From Ectocarpus siliculosus (lineage: Eukaryota > Sar > Phaeophyceae > Ectocarpales > Ectocarpaceae), in assembly GCA_000310025.1 (NCBI GenBank), contig FN647684.1, forward strand, positions 204,936 to 268,935: a DNA stretch of 64,000 nt. The letters are read 5' to 3'. Below are positions 59,282-64,000 of this stretch, in pieces. The notes below the pieces were generated by a model. That model was not told where the DNA came from, made no database searches, and saw only the letters and a list, made by a program, of their open reading frames with translations. Positions within the stretch are counted from its first letter, which is position 1. Every line of letters starts with the position of its first letter. The translations under genes were made by a program, and so were the position numbers.

Positions 59282-59673
59282 GATAATTTAGAAAAAAAAA
59301 AAAAATGAAATAAAATGTTCTTGCGGTAAATCAATCCGACAGCAGCATTATTATTATCTCACCTTTGGGCGAGATACATACGAGCGACCGATCTGAAAGT
59401 TATTCACTACTACACTGGGTAGCATGGATCTATGCGCTCATCACGCACGCGTCGCTGCACGTACGTACGTGTCGCTGCACACGGGAGCCTAGCTGCTTGC
59501 ACGCGCTGTGCTGTGTTGCCTCTTTCGGCTCTCTGACGTACTATTATATATAAGGAAGATCCCCGAATCTTCGGTCCGTTGTGGTCCTTGATTTCCCGCC
59601 TTTAGAAAACGCAAATAAAGTAATTAATATCATTGCTGCAACCAAATTCTTCTAATCTCCGATCACAAATAAA

Positions 59674-59727
59674 TGACGTCACATGACCAAGTAAAATTTC
59701 TTCTAAAACTTAGACCAAATGACGTCA
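59674..59727. promoter_or_regulatory. Two TGACGTCA (CRE/bZIP) palindromes 46 bp apart
   Basis: AAATGACGTCACATGACCA occurs twice, with TGACGTCA at 59674-59681 and 59720-59727. TGACGTCA is the classic binding palindrome of ATF/CREB-type bZIP factors. It lies about 600 bp upstream of the tentative SPFH start at 59081. A regulatory role is inference; it could also be a simple local duplication. Confidence 0.45.
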
Positions 59728-60177
59728 CATGACCAGGTGAAAATACAACACCTCGATGGCCTCCAAATCTGCAGTATAACTGTTGGGCCCATGGTCGGGA
59801 AGAAGCCCCTTTTGCATTCCCAGTTTGATCCCTACCGCAAGCCTCCCAATCAATGTATTATTCGGAGCAGCCGGCATTCGGATCCCTGCCGTGTTACAAC
59901 ATATATATTTTTTTGTTTTTTTTTTGTTAATTTTTTGTTTTTGTTTTCTCCCATCATTAGGTAGGGTGTTTGCGAACTGGTCTCCCATTTCAGTCTTGGA
60001 AGTTTGAAGGAATTCCGGCCCAAGATTGAATTTTGGTTTCGAAAATAGGTTGCGAAGACCGGAACGCAATATTTCAGTCTTGAACATGCGGAAAGTTCCT
60101 AGAACGTTGCGTTCAATACGACGGAGCCCCTTTGCCGGCGGCGGCAGACAGATGGTTGAGTCGACTCGGAACACCAA
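59725..60177 (-). CDS. Exon-like ORF, unidentified
   Basis: A 150-codon minus-strand frame with no ATG at its start. Two parts look coding: CLPPPAKGLRRIERNVLGTF followed by GLRNLFSKPKFNLGPEFLQ, and, bounded by an acceptor (CGGCAG) and donor (GTGTTG), 59752-59885 reading GIRMPAAPNNTLIGRLAVGI and GLLPDHGPNSYTADLEAIE. Between them lies an A-rich (minus strand) stretch. It could be upstream exons of the minus-strand SPFH gene, another gene or a transposon remnant. No family recognised. Confidence 0.3.
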   Translation of the reverse strand: MVFRVDSTICLPPPAKGLRRIERNVLGTFRMFKTEILRSGLRNLFSKPKFNLGPEFLQTSKTEMGDQFANTLPNDGRKQKQKINKKKTKKYICCNTAGIRMPAAPNNTLIGRLAVGIKLGMQKGLLPDHGPNSYTADLEAIEVLYFHLVM

Positions 60178-60813
60178 ACATATTTATTTCCGAGCTTCCG
60201 CTTTCACCCCCAACAAGGCTACTACAATACTACATACTCCACTATCACTGCACCCTCACCCCCACAGTCATGGAGAATACTGATGGAGCAACAACGTACT
60301 CATTCATGAACAGGCGGTTGGCCCAGTTCAGTTACCGGGAGTGCATGGGAAGCGTAGCGCCGCAAAAAGCGGGGGCATGCATGTGTGTACATACCCCTTC
60401 AGCACGCGAACAAGTTGTGAAACATATCGCAGTCAGTCGTCGGTCGACGGAGTCGATCGTTTCCTGTCAAACAAATCACCACAGCACGGTCCACAGGACG
60501 CACGCGCTGCAGCTCCTCACGCCCCCACGCCGCTTGAAGCATCCCCATCTCCATCACCTCCGCCTCCACCACCTGTGCCGCACTCCTGAGATCTATGCCG
60601 CCCGCCTCACCGCCTCACCCTCCTCACGCCGCGGCTTGATGTGTCACTTATTATGAGCATGCATCTATCTTCTGTCCACGCATAAACATTTAAGATGAAG
60701 CAAAAGTTGCACCATGTCGGCAGCATGCAATGCGCACCGGGTGTGCGGTGCAGCGACGTTTGTCTGACCGTCTGTGGTCTGGCGGCACTGCTGCTGTTTG
60801 TAGTTGGTTCGCC

Positions 60814-60906
60814 ATGGTGTCGTCTACGGCGGCCAAGGTGTGTGTGTTTGGGCAGCTCCACGGGATGGTGCGGCGGTGTCGGGAGGACGTCGGGAGTATC
60901 TCGGGG
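60814..60906 (+). CDS. Possible first exon of an unidentified plus-strand gene
   Basis: ATG at 60814 opens MVSSTAAKVCVFGQLHGMVR and continues RCREDVGSIS to a possible GTGTGT donor near 60906. Codon use is gene-like, but I find no following exon before the repeats at 61453. Weak call. Confidence 0.25.
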
Positions 60907-61452
60907 TGTGTGTGTAGGCCAATCAAAAATTGTTCCATCAAAGACCAAAATTAGCAAGACTGAATTCAAGCTTTCCTGCGGTCTTTGGGGGCAATTCCAT
61001 AAAGCAAAATATTGAATTCCTAAAGATCCATCGGTCTTCGGCGCTTGGTTGGGGGGATCAAAAAGACCAAGCAAGATGAAACTGAAATTTCAACTTCGCA
61101 AACACCGTATTGGACTCTGTCGTCTGCCCCTCTGGACCCCATCGTCCACTTCTACTACCTAGACGACCCAACCGGGGTCACATAGGATATTATATATAGC
61201 CCCTCCGACAGGACTTGAGGCAAGGCGGGAAGGCTGTATCGGGTTTCGTGCAAAGGTGCTCTCCCATATTGACCTCGCGGCTGACACACATCGTCTTCTC
61301 TGCTGATCGCTGTGCATCCAGGTGGGTAATTTCTACGTCTTGTATCCTTCGCCGTACTCCGTAACATGTCCCGACACAACAGAGGGATTCTCCCCGATAT
61401 TTTGTCGTTGACCCAGTAGAGACCTGGGATGTATATTGCAGAATGTAAGTTA

Positions 61453-62376
61453 GGGTCGGTCTTAGCCAAGAACAGATCTCGAAATCACATTTCGATATTA
61501 GAATAAAAGGGTCGGATCTACCCGAATCCGGACAGAAATGGCCTGTGGAGATCTGCCAAATGGAAACGAATATCTGCAGTCCACCGCGAACAACCCGAGA
61601 GGTCCGCCGCTTGCCAACTGCCAGATTGTGACGTACTGTTATGACGTGGCCACACCACATGGGGAGTCATCGCTCCCGACAAGCACACACCGACGCGTAC
61701 ATGGCCTCTGTGCGGTACGTACTGACACGATGTCTATATGCATTTTTTTTTTTTTTTGTTCTTCACTTCAAATCAGCGCTCACAGCACTAGTTCGACGGA
61801 AAGCCGCCAATCAATCAATTCGTCTGTGCATTTGAAGTTCGACAACCCACTGGAGATTGCCCCACAGACCAACACATACATCCCACACACGTTTTTTTTC
61901 GGCACCAGTCACGTGCAACAACGATGCGCAGTCACCCTCCCTTTGGGTTGGCTTTTTGTGCTCTCTCTTTCGTCTGTGCTCGGCGGTAGATGGAGTTCGT
62001 GTGGATGGGGGTAGGTGGGCACGCGCCGTGCATGCGAGTAGACCGTGGTCCCGCAACTATGGACGCTGTTCACCCAAATCCGGATTTTTTATTTTTTATT
62101 TTTTTTTCTTAATATGACACCACGAAACCATCTCCATCATAGAAAAGAGTCTGAGACAGATTAGCAATGGATTCTTCATAGCGTCAGAAAAGTACCTGTA
62201 TGTCTTTCAAATACCGATTTGGTTTTGGATCGTCCTGTTTTAAGTCCTAAAGATTCGACGGGTTCCATATCATTTCAGCCAATCAACGAAAAAAGAGTTC
62301 ATTCAGTGGATCTTCCGGTCGTATAACCAAATCTGAATGCGATTTCGAGATCTGATTTCTTCGTTAAGACCGACCC
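61453..62376 (-). mobile_element. Non-autonomous DNA transposon, 924 bp, Harbinger-like ends, inverted copy
   Basis: Ends begin GGGTCGGTCTTAGCCAAGAA (61453) and, inverted, GGGTCGGTCTTAACGAAGAA (62376). The flanking trinucleotides TTA (61450-61452) and ATA (62377-62379) differ by one base. Subterminal blocks match the element at 3207-3999 in inverted orientation: CACAGGCCATTT, GGGTAGATCCGAC, GTTGATTGGCT and GAATCTTTAGGACTTA. The interior holds a copy of repeat R3 (62107-62196) and no transposase. Confidence 0.82.
62107..62196 (+). repeat. Dispersed repeat R3, copy 3
   Basis: CTTAATATGACACCACGAAA, CCATCTCCATCATAG, AAAAGAGTCTGAGACAGATT, AGCAATGGATTC, GCGTCAGAAAAGTACCTGTAT. It is nested in, or part of, the 924-bp element. 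Confidence 0.75.
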
Positions 62377-62385
62377 ATACCTATA

Positions 62386-62602
62386 CCGTATATGACACAA
62401 GATAACACACCCCCTGGCCCGATTTTCAAAGCTCGATTACTCGGTGACGAAGAGGATACATAAACGAAATGATACATTTTCGAAAAGCTCTCAACGAGGC
62501 GGTTCCAACGCCGCCGTTTTCGGCGCTGTGAGTCTTCCTGCTGTTGAGAAATAGAGCTTTGAAAATCGGTCAAGGGGGTGTGTTATCTTGTGTCATATAC
62601 GG
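62386..62602 (-). mobile_element. 217-bp MITE with TA target duplication, copy 2
   Basis: Same length and ends as the element at 4491-4707 (CCGTATATGACACAAGATAA inverted repeats, TA on both sides at 62384-62385 and 62603-62604), in the opposite orientation. It starts nine bases after the end of the 924-bp element. Confidence 0.92.
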
Positions 62603-64000
62603 TATACCAGACAGACGTTTTTGTACTTAGCACCAGCTGGCATTTATTTACTGATCATCAGTGTATAGACTCGGAATAAGTCCAGTTCCAAGCCGGTTTT
62701 CCACTCACTGAAAAGACTCCACCACATCCCGTTCGACTGTGGGCATATCTCGAATGGTAGTCTTTCTGTGCGTCTATTTATTTTTTCTTTAAACGAGCAA
62801 GCGAATCCCTTCTCCCGATGTCGGGCTTGCTTGTCTCACAAGCAAGTTAGGATTGGGATAAAAGGAAGAGCCGAAACAAACCAACGTTTCCACGGACGGA
62901 AAGTGAACACAGCAGTCGGAAGCCAGCACGTGTTTGCCTTTATTCTTGACCGAGTCTTATATTTATTTGTGGTAAGAGCTCGATTGTATTCTCTTCTCGG
63001 GTGCTCGTTATGCATCACCGACTTGAATTGGACACCGAGACCCAAAAGCTAGCTCCTCCTGTGGCCCACAGGTCATGCCGTAGCGCTACACCGATCTATA
63101 CCTTGCGGGCATACAGTAGGGTTGTTTGGAACCTGTTGGTCTCTCGAACCGTTGAGTATTGCGGCCACAGTTATTAGTACCTTGCACCACGGCGGGAGTC
63201 TGACCGTTGCTTTTCAGAGGTTTGTTTGAATGCATGTTGGATAACTTTTTTTTTTCGTTTTCACCCAAGTTTCATCCGCGACACTTCCCATCTACATCCC
63301 ACGCTCGTTACTCCTTCAGAATACCGTTTTGGCTTGGAGGTTTGTGTGACAAACGCTACTAGTAGGGCCAGGAAGACTATACAGCCCACTCTCAGCGCGC
63401 CGGCTGGTGCAGGCAGCAAGCTTTACGCGTGCTTGTGTGGGGTGCGCTCTCTGCTCTGCCTCAAACCAACGAATTGGGAAGAAAGATCCATCCAATAGTG
63501 GCCGAATTGTTGCAGTGGCATCCCCTGTGCCTAGCTTATTTGCAGCAGAAAAAAGTCTCTCGTGGAGGTGCTCGGAACCGACAAACAGCAGCAGCAGCGG
63601 TTGTACACTTGTACACTGATACAACAGTTCTCACCCATTGTAACCGCTATCCGTAGAGATATCCGTAGAGAAACAAGAGAGCTAATAGAAGAAGGAACAA
63701 CCCACCTGTGACCTACTATGTAGGAGATGGCGTTCGTTCTTGAAATCCTTCCACGACGGAGCAAACCTCGTAGTACTCATAGACTACAAGTGTAGTCTAG
63801 AGATTCCAGAGGATCCCTCGCACACAGCTGCCAATAACGGACCAATTGTTTCTGTCCTCCAGCTGTACACTGCTGTTAGACTACACACATCAATCGTACT
63901 AGGGGGCAAAATTGAACGACATTTCGCATCGTATGCTGCTGCAACGTGACTCATGCCTGTTTACACTATCCTGTACTTCGTAAATGTTGCATCCATTGTT
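62603..64000. other. No gene seen; repeat at 62721-62772
   Basis: Holds the inverted partner (62721-62772) of the repeat at 39183-39234 and several ACAGCAGT/ACTGCTGT octamers. Open frames are short, with no splice-consistent partners. Confidence 0.45.

Overview
This is a nuclear window from a eukaryote with intron-rich, GC-rich genes. The best fit is a brown alga (stramenopile), and an Ectocarpus-like genome is likely. That is an inference from gene style: many short exons with GT-AG introns and occasional GC-AG introns, long gene-free flanks, genes alternating between strands, divergent gene pairs about 350 bp apart, a plastid-type presequence and stramenopile-style protein families. The sequence is a draft: there are two N gaps, long G/C homopolymers and one apparent false duplication at a gap. 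I assembled the gene models by hand, matching splice sites and reading phase across exons. Ends may be off by a base or two, and no homology search was run.

Layout. 384-5652 (-) is a type II membrane glycosyltransferase-like gene running off the left edge, with two non-autonomous DNA transposons in its first intron. 5998-7106 (+) is a small protein with a plastid-style presequence, divergent from the previous gene. 7713-12549 (+) is an FKBP domain fused to a CS (p23-like) domain; its third intron holds the mis-assembled duplication. 13638-16783 (+) is a second glycosyltransferase-like protein. 16784-21182 has no firm gene but contains a foldback element with telomere-like repeats. 21183-26396 (-) is a 712-residue uncharacterised protein. 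26397-30613 has no firm gene and poor sequence. 30614-38309 (-) is a GT14-type (xylosyltransferase / core-2 branching) glycosyltransferase. 38672-42496 (+) is a DcpS scavenger decapping enzyme with an unusual N-terminal hydrophobic segment. 44825-47955 (-) is an ABHD14-like alpha/beta hydrolase. 49047-59081 (-) is a flotillin-like SPFH/Band 7 protein. 59082-64000 is mostly repeats.

Function. Three genes encode probable Golgi glycosyltransferases, in keeping with the heavy cell-wall polysaccharide investment of brown algae. The others are housekeeping-type (mRNA cap salvage, protein folding, membrane scaffold, hydrolase). The genes do not form an obvious pathway. The main novelty lies in domain architecture (FKBP-CS, membrane-anchored DcpS) and in the repeats: two transposon families with precise ends and target duplications, tRNA-derived SINE-like elements, palindrome clusters and a dispersed ACAGCAGT octamer.
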